Shown here in pieces: positions 42,523 to 51,572 of a stretch of 64,000 nt of DNA (the stretch's first letter is position 1; every line of letters starts with the position of its first letter). The notes beneath the pieces are model-generated. The model did no database searches and was not told the DNA's origin. It saw only the letters and a list, made by a program, of their open reading frames with translations. The translations under genes were made by a program, and so were the position numbers. This DNA is from RPQJ01 sp963696545 (GTDB lineage: Bacteria > Pseudomonadota > Gammaproteobacteria > Steroidobacterales > Steroidobacteraceae): positions 62,001 to 126,000 of the forward strand of contig CAVOKQ010000016.1 of NCBI GenBank assembly GCA_963696545.1. Reading direction: 5' to 3'.

Positions 42523-43365
42523 ATGGCCACGTGGTTTCGCCAGCCGAGCATCCTGCCGGGATTCGGACTCACGCTCGGGTTCACCACGTTCTTCCTGAGC
42601 GCGATCGTGCTGCTGCCGCTGGCGGCGCTGGTCTTCAAGACGGCGTCGCTGAGCTGGTCCGAGTTCGTCTCGATCCTGCTCGACCCGCGGGCCGTTGCTT
42701 CGTATCGACTGAGCTTCGGGGCCGCGCTGCTCGCCGCAGTGGTCAACGCCGTGTTCGGCTTCATCGTGGCCTGGTCGCTGGTGAGGTACGACTTCCCGGG
42801 CCGGCGCCTCGTCGACGCGTTGATCGACCTGCCGTTCGCACTGCCGACCGCGGTCTCCGGCATCGCCCTCGCCGCGGTCTTTTCGCCCAGCGGCTGGCTC
42901 GGGCAGAAGCTCGCGCTCGCCGGAGTTCAGGTGGCCTATACGTGGATCGGCGTGGTCGTTGCGCTGATCCTGATCGGGCTGCCTTTCGTCGTTCGCTCCG
43001 TGCAGCCCGCGCTCGTCGAGGCGCAGCGCGATCTCGAGGAGGCCGCAGAGACGCTCGGGGCAGGCCCGTTCTATGTCTTTCGCCGCATCATCCTGCCGGC
43101 CGTGTTTCCCGCGGTGCTCACGGGCTTCACGCTCGCGCTCGCGCGCGGCATCGGCGAGTACGGCTCCGTGGTGTTCATCTCCGGCAACCTGCCGATGAAG
43201 ACCGAGATCACGCCGCTGCTGATCGTGATCAAGCTGGAGCAGTTCGACTACAAGGGCGCAGCGGCACTCGGCTTCATCATGCTGGTGATGTCGTTCGTGA
43301 TGCTGTTCGCGATCAACCTGGTGCAGGCGTGGGGTCGGCGCCGGCACGTGCAGGCGGGGCGCTGA
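42523..43365 (+). CDS. cysT: Sulfate ABC transporter permease CysT (CysU)
   Basis: This protein has 280 residues with about six membrane segments. The permease signature for contact with the ATPase is EAAETLGAGPFYVFRRIILP, and the specific stretch ALARGIGEYGSVVFISGN is typical of CysT. The ATG at 42523 was preferred because it fits the family length; an ATG at 42493 lies inside cysA. It is followed by cysW after one base, so the pair is translationally coupled. Confidence 0.93.
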   Translation: MATWFRQPSILPGFGLTLGFTTFFLSAIVLLPLAALVFKTASLSWSEFVSILLDPRAVASYRLSFGAALLAAVVNAVFGFIVAWSLVRYDFPGRRLVDALIDLPFALPTAVSGIALAAVFSPSGWLGQKLALAGVQVAYTWIGVVVALILIGLPFVVRSVQPALVEAQRDLEEAAETLGAGPFYVFRRIILPAVFPAVLTGFTLALARGIGEYGSVVFISGNLPMKTEITPLLIVIKLEQFDYKGAAALGFIMLVMSFVMLFAINLVQAWGRRRHVQAGR

Positions 43366-43366
43366 C

Positions 43367-44221
43367 GTGGCGGGTGCGGCGCCGCGGGTCGAGAAGCGAC
43401 GGAACGTGACGCTGGGCGCGCGGATTGCACGCGTCGCCCTGATCACGATGTCGATCGCGTTCCTCGCGCTGCTGCTGGCGGCGCCGCTTGGTGCCGTGCT
43501 CGCGCAGGCGTTCGAGAAGGGCTGGCAGGCGTACCTCAAGAGTTTCTCGGACCCGGATACGCGCGCGGCAATCCGCCTCACGCTGCTTACGGCAGCGATC
43601 GTCGTGCCGTTGAACACGATCTTCGGCATCTGCGCGGCCTGGGCGATCGCCAAGTTCGAGTTCCGTGGCAAGAGCCTGCTGATCACGCTGATCGACCTGC
43701 CATTCGCGGTGTCACCGGTCATCGCCGGTCTCGTGCTGGTGATGCTGTTCGGTGCGCACGGCTGGTTCGGTGAGTGGCTGCAGGAGCGCGACATATCGAT
43801 CATCTTCGCGGTGCCGGGCATCGTGCTCGCGACCATCTTCGTGACGTTTCCGTACGTGGCGCGTGAACTGATCCCGCTGATGCAGCAGCAGGGCAGCGAG
43901 GAGGAAGAGGCGGCGATCACGCTCGGCGCGGGGGCGTGGGTCACGTTCCTGCGCGTGACGCTGCCGAAGATCCGCTGGGGACTGCTGTACGGCGTGATCC
44001 TCTGCAACGCTCGGGCCATGGGGGAGTTCGGTGCCGTCTCCGTCGTGTCGGGGCACATCCGCGGCATGACGACGACCATGCCGCTGCAGGTGGAGATCCT
44101 GTACAACGAGTACAACTTCGTGGCGGCGTTCGCGGTCGCGTCACTGCTCGCGCTGCTCGCGATCGTGACGCTGGTGATCAAGACGTTCGTCGAGTGGCGC
44201 GCCGACCGGCGCACGGGTTGA
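43367..44221 (+). CDS. cysW: Sulfate ABC transporter permease CysW
   Basis: This protein has 284 residues from a GTG start next to the cysT stop. The EEE-AAITLGAGAWVTFLRVTLP loop matches the EAA motif for ATPase contact, and ARAMGEFGAVSVVSGHIRG is a CysW hallmark. It pairs with CysT to form the membrane channel. The following histidine kinase gene starts three bases after its stop, so the transporter and the two-component system share an operon. Confidence 0.93.
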   Translation: MAGAAPRVEKRRNVTLGARIARVALITMSIAFLALLLAAPLGAVLAQAFEKGWQAYLKSFSDPDTRAAIRLTLLTAAIVVPLNTIFGICAAWAIAKFEFRGKSLLITLIDLPFAVSPVIAGLVLVMLFGAHGWFGEWLQERDISIIFAVPGIVLATIFVTFPYVARELIPLMQQQGSEEEEAAITLGAGAWVTFLRVTLPKIRWGLLYGVILCNARAMGEFGAVSVVSGHIRGMTTTMPLQVEILYNEYNFVAAFAVASLLALLAIVTLVIKTFVEWRADRRTG

Positions 44222-44224
44222 GCG

Positions 44225-46342
44225 ATGACGAACGCATTGCGCGACTGGCTGAACGGTCTCAAGCGGCTCGTGACGGGCCCGAAGTCCCTGGAGCGCACGC
44301 TCGCGCTGACTGTTGGCGGGCTGCTGCTCTCGGCCATCCTGGTGCTCGCCTACAGCGCTGTGGGACTGCTGCGCCAGCAGGCAGAGCAGCAGGCGACAGC
44401 GCGTGTGCAGCTGGCCGGCGTGGCGGCGCGGGAGGAATTGCGGCGTGTCGGTGAAGACACGCTCACGTCGGCGAAGTCGATCGCGTCGCGCTCGGTGCTG
44501 CAGCGACTGATCCGCGGCGGCAACCGCGAGCAGCTCGAGCTCTTCCTGCGACGTTCCTGCGAGGCGACGGGCCAGAGCGCGTGTGCGGTGGTCGTCGGGT
44601 CGTCTGACGTGCTCGGCTCGAGCCTGTCCGGCATTGCGTGGAGCGAACTGCTCGAAGCGGTCTCGGAGCAGGGCGAGCATTTCATGTTCGCACCGCCTGG
44701 CGTGCCGGACGGGCTGCTCGGCGCCATCGCCTCGGTGCCGAACCTGGTGGACACCCGCGTCGTCGTGCTTCGATTCCTCGACGCAAAGCTCGCGGCCCGG
44801 CTCTCAGACGCGGCACGCATCGACGTGCGTCTGGTCCGCATGTCGAAGTGGCTCGACAACGTCGAGCCGGCCACGCGGGAACTGCACTCGACGGCGCTCA
44901 CCACGGGTAACACGGCCTCGCAGCGGATCCGCTCGCTGAACGTGTATGCGTCGAGCACGCCGCTGATGGCGTCGACCGGCGAGGGCGTCGCGTTGATCGA
45001 GGCGCGTCTTCCCACATCGGGTGTCGACGATGCCGTGGCACGCTTCGTGAAACGACTCGCCTGGACCGCGTTTGTCCTCGGCCTGCTCGCGGTGCTGGCC
45101 GCACTGCTGCTGGCCCGGCGCATCGTCGGGCCGCTGCAGGCCCTCGCCGGAGCCGCCACGCGGCTCGGCCGCGGTGACTTCTCCGCGTCGATTCCCGTGT
45201 CCGGCGGGCCCGAGACCGCGGCGCTCGGCCGCACGATGGAAGACATGCGGCGCAATCTGGTCGAGCTGAACTCGACGCTGCGGCGCAGGGAAGCTGAGGC
45301 GCAGGCTCTGCTCAGGGGCGTCGTCGAGGGCGTGTTCGCCGTCGACTCCAATCGCAAACTGCTTTACCTGAACCCGCAGGCGGAGAAGATGGCGGGCGTC
45401 ACTTCGGCCGAGGCGCTCGGGCGCTTCTGCGGCGACGTGCTGAAGCCCTGCGCAGGTAAGGACGGCCGGCGTCCCTGCGAAACGGCCTGCCCGATCCTCG
45501 CCGCGCGCGAGCGTGGCCAGGCCCTGGCGACGGAATTCCTCGACAAGCCGGACGGCACGAAGCGCACCGTCATCATCACGGCCGCACCGATGGTGGATGG
45601 CCTGCAGGTCCAGGTGATGCGCGACGAGACCGACCTCGAGTCGGCGCGACGGGCGAGAGATTCGATTCTTGCGAACATCTCGCACGAATTCCGCACGCCG
45701 CTAGCGGCCCAGCTCGCGTCGCTCGAACTGCTCGAGGACAACCTCCAGGCGATGCCTCGCGAGCAACTGCAGGAACTCGTGAGCTCGCTGCAGCGCGGCA
45801 CGCTGCGCCTGACGCGGCTGATCGACAACCTGCTCGAAAGCGTGCGAATCGAGTCGGGGCAACTCGGCATTCGTGCGCAGGGCCTGTCGCTCGAGGACGT
45901 GATCCGGGACGCCGGCGAACTCGTGGAGGGACTGCTCGCGCAACGTGATCAGTCTCTCGAAGTCGCGCTGCCAGAATACCTGCCGGACGTCGTCGGCGAT
46001 GCGCCGCGGCTGACGCAGGTATTCGTCAACCTGCTCGCCAATGCCAACAAGTTCGGGCCGGAGGGCAGCACGATCCGTATCTCGGGCGAACTCGCCGGGC
46101 CCGAGGTCAATGTTTGGGTCGAGGACGAGGGCCCCGGAGTCCCGGATCCCGAGCGCGGGTCGATCTTCGAGCGTTTCTACCGCGCGGCGGACCAGGAACC
46201 GGAGCCCCGCGGGCTCGGCCTCGGGCTCTGGATCGTCAAGTCGATCGTCGAGCGCCACGGCGGCAGGGTTGCGGCGGAGCGGACCGTCGCGGGTCGAACG
46301 CGATTCACGGTGACGTTGCCTGTCGCCGGGGCTGGCGCGTGA
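44225..46342 (+). CDS. Sensor histidine kinase with cysteine-containing PAS domain
   Basis: This protein has 705 residues. Two membrane segments (about residues 24-47 and 280-300) enclose a roughly 230-residue periplasmic sensor region. HAMP follows, then a PAS domain with four cysteines (402, 409, 418, 422; CGDVLKPC and RPCETACP). The kinase core has H487 in NISHEFRTP, the N box NLLANANKFG, and G boxes DEGPGVPD and GLGLGLWIV. It overlaps the response-regulator gene by four bases. Encoded directly after cysW, it may sense sulfur supply or redox state, an inference from context only. The Cys cluster could bind Fe-S or act as a thiol switch. Confidence 0.88.
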   Translation: MTNALRDWLNGLKRLVTGPKSLERTLALTVGGLLLSAILVLAYSAVGLLRQQAEQQATARVQLAGVAAREELRRVGEDTLTSAKSIASRSVLQRLIRGGNREQLELFLRRSCEATGQSACAVVVGSSDVLGSSLSGIAWSELLEAVSEQGEHFMFAPPGVPDGLLGAIASVPNLVDTRVVVLRFLDAKLAARLSDAARIDVRLVRMSKWLDNVEPATRELHSTALTTGNTASQRIRSLNVYASSTPLMASTGEGVALIEARLPTSGVDDAVARFVKRLAWTAFVLGLLAVLAALLLARRIVGPLQALAGAATRLGRGDFSASIPVSGGPETAALGRTMEDMRRNLVELNSTLRRREAEAQALLRGVVEGVFAVDSNRKLLYLNPQAEKMAGVTSAEALGRFCGDVLKPCAGKDGRRPCETACPILAARERGQALATEFLDKPDGTKRTVIITAAPMVDGLQVQVMRDETDLESARRARDSILANISHEFRTPLAAQLASLELLEDNLQAMPREQLQELVSSLQRGTLRLTRLIDNLLESVRIESGQLGIRAQGLSLEDVIRDAGELVEGLLAQRDQSLEVALPEYLPDVVGDAPRLTQVFVNLLANANKFGPEGSTIRISGELAGPEVNVWVEDEGPGVPDPERGSIFERFYRAADQEPEPRGLGLGLWIVKSIVERHGGRVAAERTVAGRTRFTVTLPVAGAGA

Positions 46343-47013
46343 AGATCCTGGTCGTCGACGACGACGCGGACCTGCTCGCGCTGGTCGCGTTCGCGCTGAC
46401 GCAGGCGGGATATGTGGTCGTGAAGGCCCCCGACGCGCGCTCGGCGGTCAAGCTCGCCGCCGCGGAGGCACCGGACCTCGCGATCCTCGACATCAACCTG
46501 CCGGACGGTACCGGCTTCGACGTATGCGAGTCGATCCGTGCCGACTCGTCGATCCCGATCATGATGCTGACCGCGCGAGGCGAGGAGGAGGACCTCGTGC
46601 GTGCGCTCGAACTCGGTGCGGACGACTACCTGACGAAGCCGTTCAGTCCACGCACGTTGCTGGCCCGCGTGAAGGCCTTGCTGCGCCGGGCCGGGGTCGA
46701 GACGGGATCCGCTCTGGAGGCCGGACCTTTCGGCTTGGACATGGAATCGCACCAGCTGCGCGTGAGCGGCGGTAAGTCGGTCAAGCTGACGAAGCTCGAG
46801 ACCCGGCTGATGCAGATCCTGATCGCCAATGCCGGTCACGTCGTCAGCACGGAGCGGCTGCTCTCGCACGTCTGGGGGCACCGCGGCAGTGGCGATCGCC
46901 AGCTGCTGAAGCAGCTCGTGCACCGATTGCGCCACAAGATAGAAGTCGATCCGGCCGCGCCGCGGTACCTGCAGACCGAAGCCGGGGCGGGCTACCGTCT
47001 GGCGGTCGGCTGA
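46339..47013 (+). CDS. OmpR-family response regulator
   Basis: This protein has 224 residues from a GTG overlapping the kinase stop (GTGA). Receiver domain: acidic DDD at residues 7-9, phosphorylation site Asp51 in LAILDINLP, Lys in LTKPF. The C-terminal winged helix has TKLETRLMQIL, VSTERLLSHVWG and RLRHKIEVDP. It is the output of the adjacent kinase. Its stop codon abuts the stop of the convergent ABC exporter gene. Confidence 0.92.
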   Translation: MKILVVDDDADLLALVAFALTQAGYVVVKAPDARSAVKLAAAEAPDLAILDINLPDGTGFDVCESIRADSSIPIMMLTARGEEEDLVRALELGADDYLTKPFSPRTLLARVKALLRRAGVETGSALEAGPFGLDMESHQLRVSGGKSVKLTKLETRLMQILIANAGHVVSTERLLSHVWGHRGSGDRQLLKQLVHRLRHKIEVDPAAPRYLQTEAGAGYRLAVG

Positions 47014-48885
47014 TCAGCGATAGCCCCGCGCCTGCAGCTGAAACAGCTGCGCGTAATGGCCATTCAGAGCCATCAGCGCCTCGTGGTTGCCGCGCTCGAG
47101 GATGTGCCCGTCCTGGATGACGAGGATCTGGTCGGCCATCCGCACCGTCGAGAAACGGTGCGAGATCAGGATCACCATGCGCTCCTTCGCAAGCTCCCTG
47201 AACTGCTCGAACACCTGCGCTTCCGCGCGCGCGTCCATCGCGGCGGTCGGCTCGTCGAGCACCAGGATGTCGGCGCCCTCGCGCATGAAGGCCCTCGACA
47301 GCGCGACCTTCTGCCACTGCCCCCCGGAAAGCTCGCGACCGTCCTTGAACCACTTGCCGAGCTGCGTGTGGTAGCCGGCGGGCATGTCCTCGACGAATGG
47401 TGCCGCCATGCCGAGGCTCGCCGCTTCGTGCCAGCTGGCCTCGTCCTCGAAATGCGCGACGTCACCAACGCCGATGTTCTCGCCGACGGTGAGCTGGTAG
47501 CGCGCGAAGTCCTGGAAGATCACGCCGACGCGCTTGCGCAGTGCGGCGGGGCTCCACTCGGACAGGTCGAGTCCGTCGAGCGTGATGCGCCCCGATGACG
47601 GCACGTACAGCCGGGTCAGCAGCTTGATCAGTGTCGTCTTGCCGGAACCGTTCTCGCCGACGAGCGCGAGGCTCTGCCCCGGCCGAAGCTGGAAGCTGAC
47701 GTCGCTGACCGCCGGCTCCGTGCCGCCGGGGTACGTGAAGTTCACGTGCTCGAACCGCACGCCGTCGGCCGGCGACGGTCCGGCGATTGCCGTGCCGCTC
47801 GGCTGGTCGACCGGAGTGTCGAGGAAGTCGTAGAGCGTCGACAGATACAGGTTGTCCTCGTACATGCCGCCAATTGACGAGAGGATCGACGACACCGCCG
47901 ACTGTCCCTGCCGGAACAGCATCACGTACATCGTCATCTGGCCGAGCGTGATCTGGCCGCGCACGGTGCTCACGGCGATCCATGCATACGCAGCGTAGAA
48001 CGCGGCGGTGCTCAGCAGGCCCAGGAAAAAGCCCCAGGTGTCGCGACGGATCGTGAGTGCCCGGTCGGCCGCGAAGACCTTGCGGAAGATCGAGCGGTAT
48101 CGCTCGAGCAGCAACGGCCCGAGATCAAAGAGCTTCACCTCCTTGGCGTGGTCCTCGCGCGCGATCACGGTCTCGAGGTACATCTGCATCCGCGTCTCGG
48201 GCGAGCGCCAGCGGAAGAGACGGAATGCGTCCCCGGAGAACTTGGCCTCCGCGACGAAGGCCGGCAGCCCGGCGAGCAGCAGCACCAGCACGGCCCACGG
48301 CGAGAACCCCGCCAGCAGCACGCCGAAGCTGGCGAGGGCGATCGTGTTCTGCACGAGCCCGAAGCTCCTCATCACCAGCGAGAGCGGGCGGCTCGAGGCC
48401 TCGCGGCGGGCACGCGTGAGCTTGTCGTAGAACTCCGAGTCCTCGAAGTGGCGCAGCTCGAGCGTGAGTGCCTTCTCGAGGATCATCTCGTTGACGCGCT
48501 GCCCGAGCTGTGCGCGCAGCAGCGACTGGCACGTCGAGAGGCCGCGTTGCGTGGCCGCGAGCACCGCGACGAAGGCCGCCTCGAGCCCGACGTAGCCGAG
48601 CATGTGCGACAGGTCCACGATGCCCGTGTCGCGCTGCGCCGCGATTGCGGCGACCACGGCGTCGACGATCAGCGCGCCGGCGTACGCAATCGCAGCCGGC
48701 AGCAGGCCGGCGAGCAGCGTCAGCAGGGCGAGCGCGATCGTGAGTCGGCGGCTCGTTGCCCAGACGAGACTGAGCGCATGACGCGTGTACTGGAAGACTT
48801 CCGGCAGCGCCCGCAGCGTCGCGAGCGCGCCTTCGCCCGGGGGCTGGCCCGGAGGCGGGGGATTCAATCGACGGCCGGCGACCAT
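47014..48885 (-). CDS. ABC exporter, fused permease-ATPase
   Basis: This protein has 623 residues. The N-terminal half is a type-I exporter membrane domain with about six segments. The ATPase domain has GENGSGKTT, signature LSGGQWQK, VLDEPTAAMDA and the H-loop LISHRFSTVR. Such half-size transporters dimerise. Substrate is unknown; the sequence style is of the multidrug or lipid group. It stands between the two-component regulator and sbp without obvious link to sulfate uptake. Confidence 0.9.
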   Translation of the reverse strand: MVAGRRLNPPPPGQPPGEGALATLRALPEVFQYTRHALSLVWATSRRLTIALALLTLLAGLLPAAIAYAGALIVDAVVAAIAAQRDTGIVDLSHMLGYVGLEAAFVAVLAATQRGLSTCQSLLRAQLGQRVNEMILEKALTLELRHFEDSEFYDKLTRARREASSRPLSLVMRSFGLVQNTIALASFGVLLAGFSPWAVLVLLLAGLPAFVAEAKFSGDAFRLFRWRSPETRMQMYLETVIAREDHAKEVKLFDLGPLLLERYRSIFRKVFAADRALTIRRDTWGFFLGLLSTAAFYAAYAWIAVSTVRGQITLGQMTMYVMLFRQGQSAVSSILSSIGGMYEDNLYLSTLYDFLDTPVDQPSGTAIAGPSPADGVRFEHVNFTYPGGTEPAVSDVSFQLRPGQSLALVGENGSGKTTLIKLLTRLYVPSSGRITLDGLDLSEWSPAALRKRVGVIFQDFARYQLTVGENIGVGDVAHFEDEASWHEAASLGMAAPFVEDMPAGYHTQLGKWFKDGRELSGGQWQKVALSRAFMREGADILVLDEPTAAMDARAEAQVFEQFRELAKERMVILISHRFSTVRMADQILVIQDGHILERGNHEALMALNGHYAQLFQLQARGYR

Positions 48886-48957
48886 GGTGTCGCCAGCTTG
48901 CCACAGGTGCCGGGCAGCGACTCGTCCGTGAGTCGGTGCCGGCGATCCTGTCGGAGA

Positions 48958-49974
48958 TCAGCGGGCGTAGATCTTGTCGAAGACGCCACCGTCGGCGAAG
49001 TGAGCGGACTGCGCCTTGGCCCAGCCGCCGAAGTCGGCGATCGTGACCATCGTCGCGATCTTCGGAAAGACGTTCGCGTACTTCGCCGCGACCTCTGCGT
49101 CGCGCGGGCGGTAATAGTGCTTCGCCACGATCTCCTGCCCCGGCTTCGAGTAGAGATACTCGAGGTAGGCGCGCGCCACGTCGGACGTTCCGCGGCGCAG
49201 GGCCACCTTGTCCACGACCGCGACCGGAGGCTCGGCCAGGATGCTGACCGAGGGGACGACGATCTGGAACTTGTCCTTGTCGAGGTCCTTGGTCGCGAGA
49301 AAAGCCTCGTTCTCCCAGGAGATCAGCACGTCGCCGATGCCGCGCTGCGCAAATGTCGTGAGCGAGCCACGGGCGCCGGTGTCGAGCACCGGCACGTTCT
49401 TGAACAGCTTGCCTATGTAGGCCTCGGCGGTGGCCGCGCTGCCGCCGGGCTGCTTCAGCGCCCACGCCCAGGCCGCGAGGTAGTTCCAGCGCGCGCCACC
49501 CGAGGTCTTCGGGTTGGGCGTGATGACGGACACGCCTGGCTTCGCGAGATCACCCCAGTCCTTGATGACCTTGGGGTTGCCCTTGCGGACCAGGAACACG
49601 ATGGTCGAGGTGTACGGCGCGCTGTTGTTCGGCAGCCGGGTCTGCCAGTTTGCAGGCAGCAGCTTGCCTTGAGTTGCGATCGCGTCGATGTCGTAGGCCA
49701 GTGCGAGCGTGACCACGTCCGCAGGCAGTCCATCGATCACGGTGCGCGCCTGCTTGCCCGAGCCGCCGTGCGACTGCCGGACCGAGATGTCCTTGCCGGT
49801 CTTCTGCTTCCAGTATTGCTTGAAGACCTTGTTGTAGTCGTCGTACAGCTCGCGCGTCGGGTCGTACGACACGTTCAGGATGGTGTCCTCTGCCCGGACC
49901 GCAGTCGTCGCCAGTACGGCCGTGGCGGCCAGCGCCAGGAAGGTCCCGCGCTTCAGAAGTCTCCCGATGGTCAT
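48958..49974 (-). CDS. sbp: Sulfate ABC transporter periplasmic binding protein
   Basis: This protein has 338 residues from the ATG giving MTIGRLLKRGTFLALAA, with a signal peptide ending at VRA. Family motifs include NVSYDPTRELYDDYNKVF, SHGGSGKQARTVIDGLPADV and TPNPKTSGGARWNYLAAW, all typical of CysP/Sbp sulfate or thiosulfate binders. It lies 14 bp after an OprO/P-type porin gene, so porin and binding protein probably share a promoter. It would feed the CysTW-A transporter encoded about 5 kb away on the opposite strand. Confidence 0.93.
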   Translation of the reverse strand: MTIGRLLKRGTFLALAATAVLATTAVRAEDTILNVSYDPTRELYDDYNKVFKQYWKQKTGKDISVRQSHGGSGKQARTVIDGLPADVVTLALAYDIDAIATQGKLLPANWQTRLPNNSAPYTSTIVFLVRKGNPKVIKDWGDLAKPGVSVITPNPKTSGGARWNYLAAWAWALKQPGGSAATAEAYIGKLFKNVPVLDTGARGSLTTFAQRGIGDVLISWENEAFLATKDLDKDKFQIVVPSVSILAEPPVAVVDKVALRRGTSDVARAYLEYLYSKPGQEIVAKHYYRPRDAEVAAKYANVFPKIATMVTIADFGGWAKAQSAHFADGGVFDKIYAR

Positions 49975-49988
49975 GTCGATTACTCCGT

Positions 49989-51413
49989 TCAGAATCCAAG
50001 TTGCACGCGGGTGAGAAAGGCCTTCTCGTCGTCGCGGTCCTTGCCGCCCGCGGCACCTCCGTCGAAGGCCGTCTGCTCGTAGTTCAGCACCCACTTCACG
50101 TTTTCGTTCAGGTACCAGTTCACGCCCAGCGCCCAGGCGCTCGCCTTCGTGGCCTGAGTATTCGGGTCGGCGAACGACGTGGCGCCGCCCTCGAACGCGG
50201 CGTCGTCAGGGTCGAGCACATGGTACCTCGCGACGAGTTCCCACGCGCCCCAGGTATCCTTCGCGAGCGAGAAGACGGAGTTCGGCTTGAAGCCCCTGTA
50301 CGCCTCCTCTTCGCCGGTCAGGAACCACGACAGCTGCAGTTGCCACCCATAGGTGTCCATCGTGGCCTCGCGTAACGCTGCGCCGCTGAATCGCGACACG
50401 TCCTCCGATACGTGTGTGTACTCGCCCAGGAGGCCAAAGGGGCCGGCGTAGTAGTAGAGCTGCGGGGCGACCCGGACGCGCGAGCCGTTCGCGATCGTGG
50501 CCGTCGAGCCGGTCCGGTACTGGAAGAAGGGCGTCTGCGCCGACGTCCGGTAGGTGGACAGCAGCGTCTGCGAGGTCGTGCCTTCCTGGTCGGTGTAGGT
50601 GGATGCGATGCCGATGCCGAAGCCCCGCAACACGAAGAGGTCGCTCTCGGCGAACGGAAGTGCGAACAGTCGGCCGGCCCACTCCTTCTCGCTGTTCGGG
50701 TCCTGGTCGGCCGGGTTGAAGGAATCGCTGCTGCCGCCGTTGTTCGAGCCGTTCAGGTATGCCAGCGCGTAGGTGAGCCGGTCCCCCAGCACTCCGCCGC
50801 CGATCTGCAGCCCCAGGTCACGATTGGGTGCCAGCTGCGTCGGGAAGGCGCGCGCGACGAAGCGGATGTCGCTGGCCGACTGCAATCTCTCGAGGCCCAC
50901 CGGCGACTTGAACTTGCCGGCCGTGACCTGGAACGCAGGGTCGAAGCGCCCGGTGACGTAGGCATCCTGGATGACGGTCTTGCCCTGGCCGTAGTCCGCC
51001 GTGAAGCGGAAGTCGTAGATGCCACCGAGCGTGCCTTCGAGAATCGGCCGGACGCGCGTGGTCTGCCATGTATCCGGCGGGTTGTTCGGGTTGTCGTCGG
51101 TCAGAAATCGACCGTCGAAGTGCAGCAGGCCGCGGAACCTGATCTGGTTCTGCCCGTCGGCCGAGCGCAGCGAAAACCCCTTCTGGTCGGCGCGCACGAC
51201 CGGCGTCGTGGTGGCCGCCGTCTTCTCGGCCTCGTCCTTGATCTCGAGCTTGCGCTCGAGAACGAGGATCTTCTGCTCCTGCTGCTCGAGACGCTGCAGC
51301 AGTTCCGCAACCGTCGGCTCCGCGCCAGCGCTTTGCGCGCGGACTGCGGAAAATGGCAGCAGGCTTGCAGCTGCTACGACGGCAGCGCGCCAACGCTGGG
51401 AAGGATCGGACAT
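49989..51413 (-). CDS. Anion-type porin (OprO/OprP family)
   Basis: This protein has 474 residues with a signal peptide (AVVAAASLLPFSAVRA). A short coiled coil (VAELLQRLEQQEQKILVLE) precedes the barrel, as usual in OprO/P porins that trimerise. Barrel motifs include RFRGLLHFDGRFLTDD and DAYVTGRF, and the protein ends in an aromatic residue (LGF). The family is best known for phosphate or polyphosphate. Being in one operon with sbp suggests that here it brings sulfate across the outer membrane. Confidence 0.85.
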   Translation of the reverse strand: MSDPSQRWRAAVVAAASLLPFSAVRAQSAGAEPTVAELLQRLEQQEQKILVLERKLEIKDEAEKTAATTTPVVRADQKGFSLRSADGQNQIRFRGLLHFDGRFLTDDNPNNPPDTWQTTRVRPILEGTLGGIYDFRFTADYGQGKTVIQDAYVTGRFDPAFQVTAGKFKSPVGLERLQSASDIRFVARAFPTQLAPNRDLGLQIGGGVLGDRLTYALAYLNGSNNGGSSDSFNPADQDPNSEKEWAGRLFALPFAESDLFVLRGFGIGIASTYTDQEGTTSQTLLSTYRTSAQTPFFQYRTGSTATIANGSRVRVAPQLYYYAGPFGLLGEYTHVSEDVSRFSGAALREATMDTYGWQLQLSWFLTGEEEAYRGFKPNSVFSLAKDTWGAWELVARYHVLDPDDAAFEGGATSFADPNTQATKASAWALGVNWYLNENVKWVLNYEQTAFDGGAAGGKDRDDEKAFLTRVQLGF

Positions 51414-51488
51414 TGCGTGCTCTCCAAACGAAATCCTCGGGGAGACGCATGCTAGGAATCGACCGGTAACGGTGTCAGTCGAACGGCG

Positions 51489-51504
51489 GTGACAATCTGG
51501 TCAC
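51489..51504. promoter_or_regulatory. Inverted repeat GTGAC-N6-GTCAC upstream of the porin-sbp operon
   Basis: Perfect 5-bp arms separated by six bases, 76 bp upstream of the porin start. Geometry and sequence resemble the GTAAC-N6-GTTAC site at 40691-40706 in front of cysA. A shared regulator of both sulfate operons is possible. Confidence 0.4.
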
Positions 51505-51572
51505 GATGCCAGACCGTCTAGCTCTGAGGGCAGAACCAGTCACTCGGCCCGTCCTTGCGACGAGCCGCAGGC

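Noticed and set aside
51440..51520. PHO box upstream of the OprO/P-type porin
   Set aside because: TGTCAC-like words exist, but not as two direct 7-bp repeats with the right spacing, and no phosphate genes are nearby.
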